From the NCBI GenBank assembly GCA_900772625.1, contig CAAHEQ010000096.1, positions 1-14,056 of the forward strand: DNA of 14,056 nucleotides, written 5' to 3'. Below are positions 1 through 5,937 of the stretch, in pieces. The stretch's first letter is position 1; the number at the start of each line of letters is the position of its first letter. This DNA comes from Alphaproteobacteria bacterium. Lineage in GTDB: Bacteria > Pseudomonadota > Alphaproteobacteria > CAAHEQ01 > UBA3637. Position numbers and translations under genes: made by a program. The notes under the pieces were generated by a model. It was not told the origin of the DNA, made no database searches, and saw nothing but the letters and a program-made list of their open reading frames with translations.

Positions 1-49
1 GACCTTCGCCTCCGGAGGGCGACGCTCTATCCAGCTGAGCTACAAGCGC
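1..49 (-). tRNA. tRNA-Arg (anticodon CCG), 3' part cut off by window edge
   Basis: Read on the minus strand from 49, the sequence folds as a tRNA: a 7-nt acceptor strand GCGCTTG, TA, a D arm GCTC/GAGC with the loop AGCTGGATA, and an anticodon stem TCGCC/GGCGA around the loop CTCCGGA. The anticodon is CCG, which reads the arginine codon CGG. The variable loop AGGTC ends at the window edge, so the T arm and 3' acceptor strand lie outside. The D-arm and anticodon-arm sequences are close to bacterial tRNA-Arg(CCG). It has its own promoter just upstream. Confidence 0.93.
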
Positions 50-60
50 GATTAAAAACT

Positions 61-89
61 TTTATACCACTCTTTTGATTAAATGACAA
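61..89 (-). promoter_or_regulatory. Sigma70-type promoter of tRNA-Arg
   Basis: On the minus strand there is a -35 box TTGTCA (84-89), a 17-nt spacer (67-83) and a -10 box TATAAA (61-66). A TG dinucleotide one base before the -10 gives an extended -10 (TGGTATAAA). The predicted start near 54 leaves only about five nucleotides before the mature tRNA 5' end, which fits a dedicated tRNA promoter. The assignment rests on motif match and position only. Confidence 0.7.
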
Positions 90-272
90 GCTTAAAATCA
101 AAACAGGCTCCAAAATTGCCTTGCAACCAGCTCCGCAAATCAGAAAATTGCAAAGGGAGTATAACCTTTGTGTTCAAAACAAAAAGAGCATATGTAAAAA
201 AACGAACCGTAAAAAACTCTTTTAAAAAATGAGTCATAAGCAAAAGCTTTTCAAAATAACTTGTGGATGCTG

Positions 273-302
273 AAAAAATCCCCCACCCAAAAGGGCAGGG
301 GA
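273..302 (-). terminator. Rho-independent terminator after tsf
   Basis: On the minus strand a GC-rich stem CCCCTGCCC pairs with GGGTGGGG across a TTTT loop and is followed by GGATTTTTTC. The stem has one bulge or wobble in the middle. It starts about 25 nt beyond the tsf stop codon and probably ends the rpsB-tsf transcript, keeping it separate from the tRNA further downstream. Confidence 0.85.
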
Positions 303-327
303 GGCTTTGTATCAGCTTTTAATCAGC

Positions 328-1215
328 TTATTTGTTAATTTGAGCATTGACTTCAGCAGCAAAATCTTTTTCTTCTTTTTCAATGCCTTCGCCCAATGCA
401 AAACGAGCAAAATCAGACAATTCAACCGCTGTGCCGAGCTCTTTAGAAGCATCCGCCAAAACGTCTTTGATCTTCTTGTCTGGGTCCATAATGAATGCTT
501 GTTCCATCAAAACAACTTCTTCATAGAACTTGCGAATACGGCCTTCAACCATTTTTTCGATGATTGCTTCAGGCTTTCCAGAAGCTTTTGCTTGTTCCGA
601 ATAAATTGCTTTTTCGTGAGCCAAAGCTTGTGCATCAACCGAAGCAATGTCTTTGAAACGAGGGGCTGCCGCTGCGATATGCATAGCAATTTGTTTTGCC
701 AAAGCTTGCAATTTGTCGGCAGGAGCATCGGACTTCAATGCGACCAAAACGCCAATGCGACCTAAGCCAGGTTCTGTTTGCGAGTGAATATAAGATGTGA
801 CAACACCGTTATCAACCGATAAAGCTGCTGTGCGGCGCAAGTTCATATTTTCACCAATTTTAGCAATCAAGTTTGTCAATTCTGCTTTTTTAGCTTCCAA
901 ATCGCCATCGTTCAAAACTGTATCCACAACGCTGTTGACATAAGCTTGGAAGTCTGGGTTTTTTGCTGCAAAGTCTGTTTCAATGTTGACTTCAACAACA
1001 GCACCTTTTTTGCCTTTTGTTTTCGCGCCGACTAAACCTTGAGCCGCAACACGACCAGCCTTTTTAGCGGCCACAGACAAACCTTTTTTACGCAACCAAT
1101 CGATTGCTTGTTCCATATCGCCAGCGCATTCAGACAATGCTTTTTTGCATTCCATCATGCCTGCGCCTGTTTTTTCACGCAATTCTTTGACTAAACTAGC
1201 TGTAATTTCTGCCAT
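328..1215 (-). CDS. tsf: Translation elongation factor Ts
   Basis: EF-Ts is the cytoplasmic nucleotide-exchange factor that releases GDP from EF-Tu. The 295-residue product has the expected bacterial length. Its N-terminal UBA-like domain (about residues 1-55) carries the family hallmark LREKTGAGMMECKKAL at residues 12-27. The core begins with VEVNIETDFAAKN, which contains the Thr-Asp-Phe motif (T80, D81, F82) whose Phe contacts the EF-Tu magnesium site. The remaining sequence matches the dimerisation domain and a C-terminal helix. The ATG start follows an AAGGGAAG ribosome-binding site. The gene lies 86 nt downstream of rpsB in the standard bacterial order and is followed by a terminator. 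pyrH, which often follows tsf in proteobacteria, does not lie within the roughly 330 bp visible downstream. Confidence 0.98.
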   Translation of the reverse strand: MAEITASLVKELREKTGAGMMECKKALSECAGDMEQAIDWLRKKGLSVAAKKAGRVAAQGLVGAKTKGKKGAVVEVNIETDFAAKNPDFQAYVNSVVDTVLNDGDLEAKKAELTNLIAKIGENMNLRRTAALSVDNGVVTSYIHSQTEPGLGRIGVLVALKSDAPADKLQALAKQIAMHIAAAAPRFKDIASVDAQALAHEKAIYSEQAKASGKPEAIIEKMVEGRIRKFYEEVVLMEQAFIMDPDKKIKDVLADASKELGTAVELSDFARFALGEGIEKEEKDFAAEVNAQINK

Positions 1216-1247
1216 TTTTCTTCCCTTTCTTTTGTTAATTTATAAAA

Positions 1248-1273
1248 GGCGGCGAGTTATGTTTGACGCCGCC
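1248..1273 (-). promoter_or_regulatory. GC-rich hairpin between rpsB and tsf (possible attenuator)
   Basis: A perfect 7-bp inverted repeat, GGCGGCG (1248-1254) and CGCCGCC (1267-1273), encloses a 12-nt loop in the 86-nt gap between the genes. On the minus strand the stem is followed by TTTTATAAATT, a short interrupted U run. This looks like a leaky intrinsic terminator or a stability hairpin that could set the rpsB:tsf ratio. A transcription attenuator between these genes is known in other bacteria, but function here is inferred. Confidence 0.6.
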
Positions 1274-1301
1274 CTTATGTTATATAATGCTGAAATGCAA
1301 A

Positions 1302-2075
1302 TTATTCAGCGGCTTTTTCTTCGTCTGCAACTTTTTCTGCTGGAACATCGGAAGCAGCACCAACATCAACACCAGCCGCAGTCAATTCTGCTTGAACACC
1401 GTCCAAAACAGCACCTGCAACTAAGTCACAGTATAAAGTGATTGCTTTGATTGCATCATCGTTGCCTGGAATTACATAGTCAACACCGTCAGGGTTCGAG
1501 TTGCTATCACAAATTGCAACAACAGGAATGCCCAAACGTTTTGCTTCGTTAATCGCCAATTGTTCTTTGACAGTGTCGATGACAAACATAATGTCAGGAC
1601 GACCATTCATATCTTGAATACCGCCCAAAGATGCCGACAACTTTTCTTGTTCACGAGCCAAGTTCAAACGTTCTTTCTTTGTCAAACCTTCCAATTCGCC
1701 TTTTTCTGCTTTAGCATTGATTTCTTTCAAACGCTTAATCGAGCCAGAAACTGTTTTCCAGTTTGTCAACATACCACCCAACCAACGGTGGTTAACATAA
1801 AAAGCACCCGAACGAACGGCAGCTTCTTTGACGATTTCGGCCGCTTGGTTTTTCGTGCCGACAAACAAGACCTTCCCACCCTTAGCAGCAACATCACGGA
1901 TTGCTTCCAAAGCTCTGTTGAGCGCAGGAACTGTTTGAGTTAAATCCAAAATGTGAATACCATCGCGTACACCGAAAATGTATGGAGCCATTTTTGGATT
2001 CCAACGACGTGTGTGGTGACCATAGTGAACGCCCGCTTCCATAAGCTCGCGCATTGTAAATGTAGGAATAGACAT
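1302..2075 (-). CDS. rpsB: 30S ribosomal protein S2
   Basis: S2 is a small-subunit ribosomal protein bound between the head and body of the 30S particle. The product has 257 residues from the chosen start. It opens with MSIPTFTMRELMEAGVHYGH and contains both family signatures: the N-terminal segment RWNPKMAPYIFGVRDGIHI and the central PDIMFVIDTVKEQLAINEA. The segment CDSNSNPDGVDYVIPGNDDA is also typical. The C-terminal tail is Ala/Glu-rich, as in many alphaproteobacterial S2 proteins. I chose the ATG at 2073-2075 because AAAGGA lies just before it and S2 homology starts there; an open extension back to 2141 has no S2 similarity. The gene is first in the rpsB-tsf operon. Confidence 0.98.
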   Translation of the reverse strand: MSIPTFTMRELMEAGVHYGHHTRRWNPKMAPYIFGVRDGIHILDLTQTVPALNRALEAIRDVAAKGGKVLFVGTKNQAAEIVKEAAVRSGAFYVNHRWLGGMLTNWKTVSGSIKRLKEINAKAEKGELEGLTKKERLNLAREQEKLSASLGGIQDMNGRPDIMFVIDTVKEQLAINEAKRLGIPVVAICDSNSNPDGVDYVIPGNDDAIKAITLYCDLVAGAVLDGVQAELTAAGVDVGAASDVPAEKVADEEKAAE

Positions 2076-2198
2076 AATAAAATCCTTTCTTTTCCAGTTA
2101 AACCTCTGCAAGTTAAAGAATTTGAAAACCCTTTCAAACACCGGAACACTTAAAACTCAAAACTCTTGAGCAAAGCGTAAGACTTGCATGTGAAATAG
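2076..2198 (-). promoter_or_regulatory. Long rpsB 5' leader with small hairpin and boxA-like element
   Basis: Between the predicted start and the rpsB ATG lie about 120 transcribed, apparently non-coding nucleotides. They include a small inverted repeat CTCAA-GAGTT-TTGAG and the sequence ATTCTTTAAC (minus strand of 2112-2121), which resembles the core of an rrn-type boxA (CTCTTTAAC). In enterobacteria S2 represses its own operon through the rpsB leader. I cannot show the same fold here, so autoregulation is an inference. Confidence 0.4.
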
Positions 2199-2204
2199 GC
2201 CTAT

Positions 2205-2233
2205 CTTATAAACGATTCTTATCTCTTTGTCAA
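2205..2233 (-). promoter_or_regulatory. Strong sigma70 promoter of rpsB-tsf
   Basis: On the minus strand there is a perfect -35 TTGACA (2228-2233), a 17-nt spacer (2211-2227) and a -10 TATAAG (2205-2210). The predicted start near 2198 gives a leader of about 120 nt before the rpsB ATG. A promoter this close to consensus suits a ribosomal-protein operon. Confidence 0.85.
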
Positions 2234-2255
2234 GCACTTAAATTAAAAATATCAA

Positions 2256-2293
2256 AAATAAAGCACGCGCCTTAAAAGTCACGTGCTTTATTT
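2256..2293 (-). terminator. Intrinsic terminator after the metallopeptidase gene
   Basis: A perfect 12-bp inverted repeat, AAATAAAGCACG (2256-2267) and CGTGCTTTATTT (2282-2293), surrounds a 14-nt loop about 18 nt beyond the stop codon. On the minus strand the stem runs into TTTATTTTTGATATTTTT. It separates the metallopeptidase transcript from the rpsB promoter just downstream. Confidence 0.82.
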
Positions 2294-2310
2294 GTTTTAT
2301 TTAGCGTTTC

Positions 2311-3723
2311 TTAGCGTTGATTTTGCTTGACGATGTCCGCAATGTTGTTTTTGCGTTTTGCAACCGTTAAAGGTTTGCCTTGCGCCAAGCGAATAGCCGA
2401 TTTCATATAATCGTCAAAAGCTTTTTGAGTCATTTCAACATTGTCATTTTGCAAACTTTGCATCAAGCTGTCTTCGATTTGTTTATTACCCGTTGCTTTG
2501 GCCAAAGCCAATGTATCGATAAAGCGCAACGCTGTTTTAACAAAAGAAGGTGCTTTATAACGTGTGTGCGACATTGTTGCAAAGAAAGGCAGATATTCTG
2601 GGTTAAAGCTTTTGCCACGTGCATTATATTCTTTTTTGTTATGTAAGGTAAAAGTCCAAAAGCTCTTTTGCCCAAAAAGATAGTGTGTCAGGTGTTTTTC
2701 AAGCTCTTCGTCCATATATGTAAAAACTTTTTTGAAAAATGGCGAGTCTGAGATTTTGTGCTCTTGTGTATCAAATTCATGGATAAGTTCGTGATACAAA
2801 GTTGCATTAAACTCGTTTACCAACGTGATACAACCACCAGAGGACTGTCCGTTGATAGATGTGTGATTGCCCGCAACCAAGACATAAGAGCCACCTTTTT
2901 TTTCAAAATCTATTAACAAACCCTTGTGAGCGGATTTCGCAAAAACGCTACGAGCGGCGGCAAATTCGTCCGCTTGTGATAAACTGGCATTATACACGGT
3001 TTCAAAACTATGCATAAAGTCGTCATATTCGAGTTCAACGTCCGAGAAAGTCTTTTTTTCGCTCATTTGCATACTGTCAAGGTGATCAAAATCAATCTTG
3101 TCGTCAGGTAAAGCTGTTTCGTAAGCATGCTCAAAGTAGGCAACGGCTGTTTTCTTCAGCGCTTCGGAAAGCTTATCATCTTGTATATCTTTTCGTTGAA
3201 TGCCTTTAAATAAGTATGATTTTTCTCCAGGTGTACCAATCGTAATGTCAGGATAATCTCCTTTTTGCTGGCTGTCGAGCACAACGTCAGCCTCTTGCAC
3301 CATTCGAGTTAAGTGCGATTCTTTGGACACAATTGTGTGATACACATTATTCATGGCTCTAATATTTTTCGGCTCATTAGTCAGGGTCGATTTGCGTCTT
3401 AATGCTCCGTGCATCTCGCGCAAGTCATCATAAGAAAGATTCGCATTTTTATCGTTAATGATTTTTGTTAAAAAATCATATTTGCCTTGCTTTAAAATTT
3501 CGTCCCAAATGGTCGGTTCGGAATCTGGGATTTGTTGATAAACTTGCTGAATCGTGTTTATTTTGGATAAGTGGCGAAACATAACGGCATCTTCGTTTTC
3601 AATGATGTCGTAAACGATTTGAAATCCATCCTCGGGATGTTTATGAAAGTGCATCATTGCCAACACGACACGGTCAGATTCGTGTTTAATCATTTCTTTT
3701 AAGTTTTCGTATGTGTAGTCCAT
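2311..3723 (-). CDS. Putative zinc metallopeptidase with HELIH motif (lethal-factor-like zincin candidate)
   Basis: I do not recognise this 470-residue protein as a named family. Residues 311-315 are HELIH in the context LYHELIHEFDTQEH, a good match to the zincin HExxH motif: two zinc-binding histidines and a catalytic Glu312. Sixty-one residues later comes FNPEYLPFFATM, where Glu376 could be the third zinc ligand. In anthrax lethal factor-like peptidases (ATLF/M34 type) a similar HEFGH is followed by an NEAEFFAEAF-type segment carrying the third ligand. The first 300 residues are mostly helical-looking, charged and unfamiliar. There is no signal peptide or membrane segment, so the product is cytoplasmic or exported by a signal-independent route. 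The ATG follows AAAGGA by seven bases. The gene stands alone, with its own promoter and terminator, between housekeeping genes. A peptidase role is fairly likely; toxin or effector function is a guess. Confidence 0.6.
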   Translation of the reverse strand: MDYTYENLKEMIKHESDRVVLAMMHFHKHPEDGFQIVYDIIENEDAVMFRHLSKINTIQQVYQQIPDSEPTIWDEILKQGKYDFLTKIINDKNANLSYDDLREMHGALRRKSTLTNEPKNIRAMNNVYHTIVSKESHLTRMVQEADVVLDSQQKGDYPDITIGTPGEKSYLFKGIQRKDIQDDKLSEALKKTAVAYFEHAYETALPDDKIDFDHLDSMQMSEKKTFSDVELEYDDFMHSFETVYNASLSQADEFAAARSVFAKSAHKGLLIDFEKKGGSYVLVAGNHTSINGQSSGGCITLVNEFNATLYHELIHEFDTQEHKISDSPFFKKVFTYMDEELEKHLTHYLFGQKSFWTFTLHNKKEYNARGKSFNPEYLPFFATMSHTRYKAPSFVKTALRFIDTLALAKATGNKQIEDSLMQSLQNDNVEMTQKAFDDYMKSAIRLAQGKPLTVAKRKNNIADIVKQNQR

Positions 3724-3757
3724 TCATTTTTCCTTTCATGCTTTGACGATGTAGTTC

Positions 3758-3786
3758 AGTATACCTCAAAGAAAAAGTTTTGTCAA
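3758..3786 (-). promoter_or_regulatory. Near-consensus sigma70 promoter of the metallopeptidase gene
   Basis: On the minus strand there is a perfect -35 TTGACA (3781-3786), a 17-nt spacer (3764-3780) and a -10 TATACT (3758-3763), one mismatch from consensus. The predicted start near 3751 leaves a short leader of about 28 nt. The gene is therefore likely to be expressed well unless a repressor acts here. Confidence 0.82.
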
Positions 3787-3809
3787 GTTTTTACATAAAT
3801 TATTTGTGC

Positions 3810-3837
3810 TTGTAAATATTTTGTTAATGTTTATAGT
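3810..3837 (+). promoter_or_regulatory. Candidate promoter of the dacA-type gene
   Basis: TTGTAA (3810-3815) and TATAGT (3832-3837) are separated by 16 nt. The predicted start near 3844 is about 20 nt before the start codon. It lies back to back with the metallopeptidase promoter in a 141-bp AT-rich divergent region. The match is moderate. Confidence 0.55.
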
Positions 3838-3864
3838 AGAAAATAAAATATGGAAAGGTTTTGA

Positions 3865-5121
3865 TTGGTGTTAAAGCGATTATTGTTTATTTTGATGGTG
3901 TGTTTTATGGCATCGCCTGCAAAAGCGGTGACGTCTACTTTGGTGGCTGACGTGCAAAGCGGCTATGTTTTGAGTGCCCGTAATGCGGATCGCAAACAAT
4001 ATCCCGCCTCGCTGACAAAAGTGATGACGCTTTACATTACCTTTGACGCGCTGGAAAAAGGCATTATCACAATGGATGATTTGCTGCCTGTCTCTAAGCA
4101 CGCGGCGCGCCAACCCAAATCAAAGCTGTACTTAAAAGAAGGTTCAGTCATTACCGTGCGTGACGCGATTTTGGCGCTGATTGTCAAGTCTGCAAATGAC
4201 GCGGCGGTTGTGCTTGCGGAAGGGCTTGCGCCGTCTGAAGAAGAGTTTGCTGTAATGATGACTCGATTCGCAAAAGATTTAGGGCTGACCGATACGACCT
4301 TTAAAAATGCATCGGGGCTGCATAATCCCGAGCAAGTGACCTCCGCCAAAGATATGGCGATTTTAGCCATTGCGATGATCAATCACTTTCCACAATACTA
4401 TCCTTTGTTTTCGACAAAGATGTTCAAGTTTAACGGCAAGACGTATTATTCGCACAACTCTATTTTGCTGTATTACAAAGGAGCCGAAGGCTTTAAAACG
4501 GGCTTTGTATCGGCCGTTGGTTATAACATAGTCTCCACAGCCACGCGCAACAATCGCACGCTTGTCGGTGTTGTGATTGGGCAAAACTCGGCCGAAAAGC
4601 GCGACAGACAAATGCGCTCGCTCCTTGACAAAGGCTTTAAGCAAGTCAAGATTAAACAAAAAGAGCTGGCAGCGCTTGGCGATAACCCATTTTTGAAAAA
4701 AGCATTTATTTCCAAATCTCACCGTGATATTTATGATCCTGTTCTTATTGCAAGCGTGCAAAACACGCGCCAAAAGGTGGCCGAGCTGACTGCAACAGGA
4801 AACCAGATTTTGCTGGCGTCCATTCCTGATTTTGCGTATGAAGACGATACCATTTCGGTGCAGCAAGGTGACTATGTGCCTGCAGATTGGAGCATTCAAA
4901 TCGGCGCGTTTTCAAGCAAAGAACGTGCAGAAGAGCAAGCATCATCTGCTTTGTCCTATGTTCACATTGCGACAAAATCGGTTGAGTTGCCGAAAAATTC
5001 GGCGTTGTTCCGCTCGCGCCTCAGCGGCTTTGAAACAAAGGAAGACGCTATGGCCGCCTGTCAAATCTTGGCCACAAAATCAATGCCGTGTTTAGTAATT
5101 GCTCCTAAAAAAGGCCTTTAA
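3865..5121 (+). CDS. D-alanyl-D-alanine carboxypeptidase (PBP5/6 type, S11) with C-terminal SPOR domain
   Basis: This periplasmic enzyme removes the terminal D-Ala from peptidoglycan pentapeptides and so limits cross-linking. The S11 motifs are all present: SLTK (S49 nucleophile, K52), SAN (109-111) and KTG (211-213). A signal peptide covers residues 1-21, with predicted cleavage after SPAKA. The catalytic region ends around residue 260 and is followed by a linker. Residues about 341-415, from WSIQIGAFSSKERAEEQ onward, form a SPOR domain, which binds denuded glycan at the septum. It replaces the usual amphipathic membrane anchor, as in other alphaproteobacterial members. The start is TTG at 3865 or GTG at 3868, because the upstream in-frame ATG at 3850 runs straight into a stop; GGAAAGG at 3852-3858 suits either. 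The gene is divergent from the metallopeptidase. The exact paralogue name (dacA, dacC, dacF) cannot be fixed. Confidence 0.94.
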   Translation: MVLKRLLFILMVCFMASPAKAVTSTLVADVQSGYVLSARNADRKQYPASLTKVMTLYITFDALEKGIITMDDLLPVSKHAARQPKSKLYLKEGSVITVRDAILALIVKSANDAAVVLAEGLAPSEEEFAVMMTRFAKDLGLTDTTFKNASGLHNPEQVTSAKDMAILAIAMINHFPQYYPLFSTKMFKFNGKTYYSHNSILLYYKGAEGFKTGFVSAVGYNIVSTATRNNRTLVGVVIGQNSAEKRDRQMRSLLDKGFKQVKIKQKELAALGDNPFLKKAFISKSHRDIYDPVLIASVQNTRQKVAELTATGNQILLASIPDFAYEDDTISVQQGDYVPADWSIQIGAFSSKERAEEQASSALSYVHIATKSVELPKNSALFRSRLSGFETKEDAMAACQILATKSMPCLVIAPKKGL

Positions 5122-5145
5122 TTAAAAAGTCTTTGCCTTTTTTTT
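5107..5145 (+). terminator. Possible intrinsic terminator at the end of the dacA-type gene
   Basis: AAAAAAGGC (5107-5115) can pair with GCCTTTTTT inside 5135-5145, ending in a run of eight T. The left arm overlaps the last codons of the carboxypeptidase gene. The stem has only three GC pairs and a long loop, so termination may be weak. Confidence 0.45.
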
Positions 5146-5150
5146 AATTC

Positions 5151-5156
5151 TATACT
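5151..5156 (+). promoter_or_regulatory. Candidate -10 element upstream of bamD
   Basis: TATACT lies 31 nt before the bamD start codon, just after the presumed terminator. No good -35 hexamer is seen at the right distance, so this is only a weak candidate for the promoter of bamD-recN-ligA. Confidence 0.3.
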
Positions 5157-5187
5157 ATGTTAGAGGAAGAAAAATTAAAAGGATTTT

Positions 5188-5934
5188 ATGATGAAAAAAA
5201 TACTTCTTTCGTTGATGATGGTTTTGCTTATCGCCGCGTGCTCGAGTGAAAAAGTCTTGCCAGAGCGCACTGTTGGCGATTTATATAACGAGGCAATGGA
5301 TAAAGTCGAAAGCGAAGATTATACGCAAGCCATTAAGTTGTTTGAGGAAGTCGAGCGTCAGCACCCTTATTCGGAGTGGGCGGCGAAGTCTCAGATTATG
5401 ACGGCGTACCTTTATTATAAACAACCCAGATACACCGAATCCATTTTGGCGCTGGATCGCTTTTTAAGCTTGCACCCAGGTAATCGCTATGCGCCGTATG
5501 CCCATTATTTAAAAGGAATGTGCTATTACGAGCAAATTACAGACATTCGCCGTGCTCAGGATTCAACGCAAAAAGCGTACGAAACGTTTAACCGCTTAAT
5601 TGTTCTGTATCCTCAATCGGATTATGCGAAAGACGCTGTGGGTAAAATCCGCTTGACATACAATCATATTGCGGGCAAGGAAATGGAAATCGGGCGGTAT
5701 TACCAGAAACAGGGCCGTTATGCGGCGGCGCTCAATCGGTTCGCCGATGTTGTGCGCAACTATCCCAACACAACGCAAGTGGAAGAAGCGCTTTATCGTT
5801 TGACAGAAACGTACCTTGCGCTGGGGCTGGATAAAGAAGCGCAACGCTCTGCGGCCGTGTTGGGCTATAACTATCCATCGTCTGAGTGGTATCAAAAAGC
5901 CTATGCGTTGATGCAGGCCAAAGGGAAGAAATAA
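5188..5934 (+). CDS. bamD: Outer membrane protein assembly factor BamD (lipoprotein)
   Basis: BamD is the essential lipoprotein partner of BamA in the complex that inserts beta-barrel proteins into the outer membrane. The product has 248 residues. Its N-terminus is a lipoprotein signal, MMKKILLSLMMVLLIAAC, with lipobox IAAC and lipidated Cys18. The mature part is built from about five TPR-like helical pairs: AMDKVESEDYTQAIKLFEEV near 36-55, then YKQPRYTESILALDRFLSLH, the QDSTQKAYETFNRLIVLYPQ segment, QGRYAAALNRFADVVRNYP, and a C-terminal repeat. Length and the HPYSEWA segment fit the BamD/ComL family. Start codons at 5188 and 5191 are both possible; AAAAGGA at 5177-5183 is spaced slightly better for 5191. 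recN begins 3 nt after the stop codon. Confidence 0.95.
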   Translation: MMKKILLSLMMVLLIAACSSEKVLPERTVGDLYNEAMDKVESEDYTQAIKLFEEVERQHPYSEWAAKSQIMTAYLYYKQPRYTESILALDRFLSLHPGNRYAPYAHYLKGMCYYEQITDIRRAQDSTQKAYETFNRLIVLYPQSDYAKDAVGKIRLTYNHIAGKEMEIGRYYQKQGRYAAALNRFADVVRNYPNTTQVEEALYRLTETYLALGLDKEAQRSAAVLGYNYPSSEWYQKAYALMQAKGKK

Positions 5935-5937
5935 GCT

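Noticed and set aside
158..163. TATACT on the minus strand between tsf and the tRNA, as a second promoter
   Set aside because: No acceptable -35 box lies 16-18 nt upstream, and the tRNA already has a well-placed promoter at 61-89.
207..236. Second terminator-like repeat (ACTC/GAGT followed by T run on the minus strand)
   Set aside because: The stem is only four or five pairs in an AT-rich region; the strong terminator at 273-302 already explains the end of tsf.
307..765. Plus-strand open frame of 152 residues opposite tsf
   Set aside because: It is the shadow of a certain EF-Ts gene, with low-complexity Phe/Cys/Asn-rich sequence and no family resemblance.
1560..1943. Plus-strand open frame opposite rpsB
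   Set aside because: It is antisense to well-conserved S2 coding sequence and its translation has no recognisable domain.
2076..2141. In-frame upstream extension of rpsB (22 extra residues)
   Set aside because: It lacks S2 similarity and a ribosome-binding site, while the ATG at 2073-2075 has AAAGGA upstream and begins the conserved MSIPTFTMREL sequence.
2142..2310. Search for a small gene or riboswitch between rpsB and the metallopeptidase gene
   Set aside because: The stretch is accounted for by the rpsB promoter and leader start and by the terminator at 2256-2293; no coding frame or known riboswitch core is visible.
4363..4899. Minus-strand open frame of 178 residues inside the carboxypeptidase gene
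   Set aside because: It lies wholly opposite a gene with all S11 catalytic motifs and has no promoter or ribosome-binding site that I can see.
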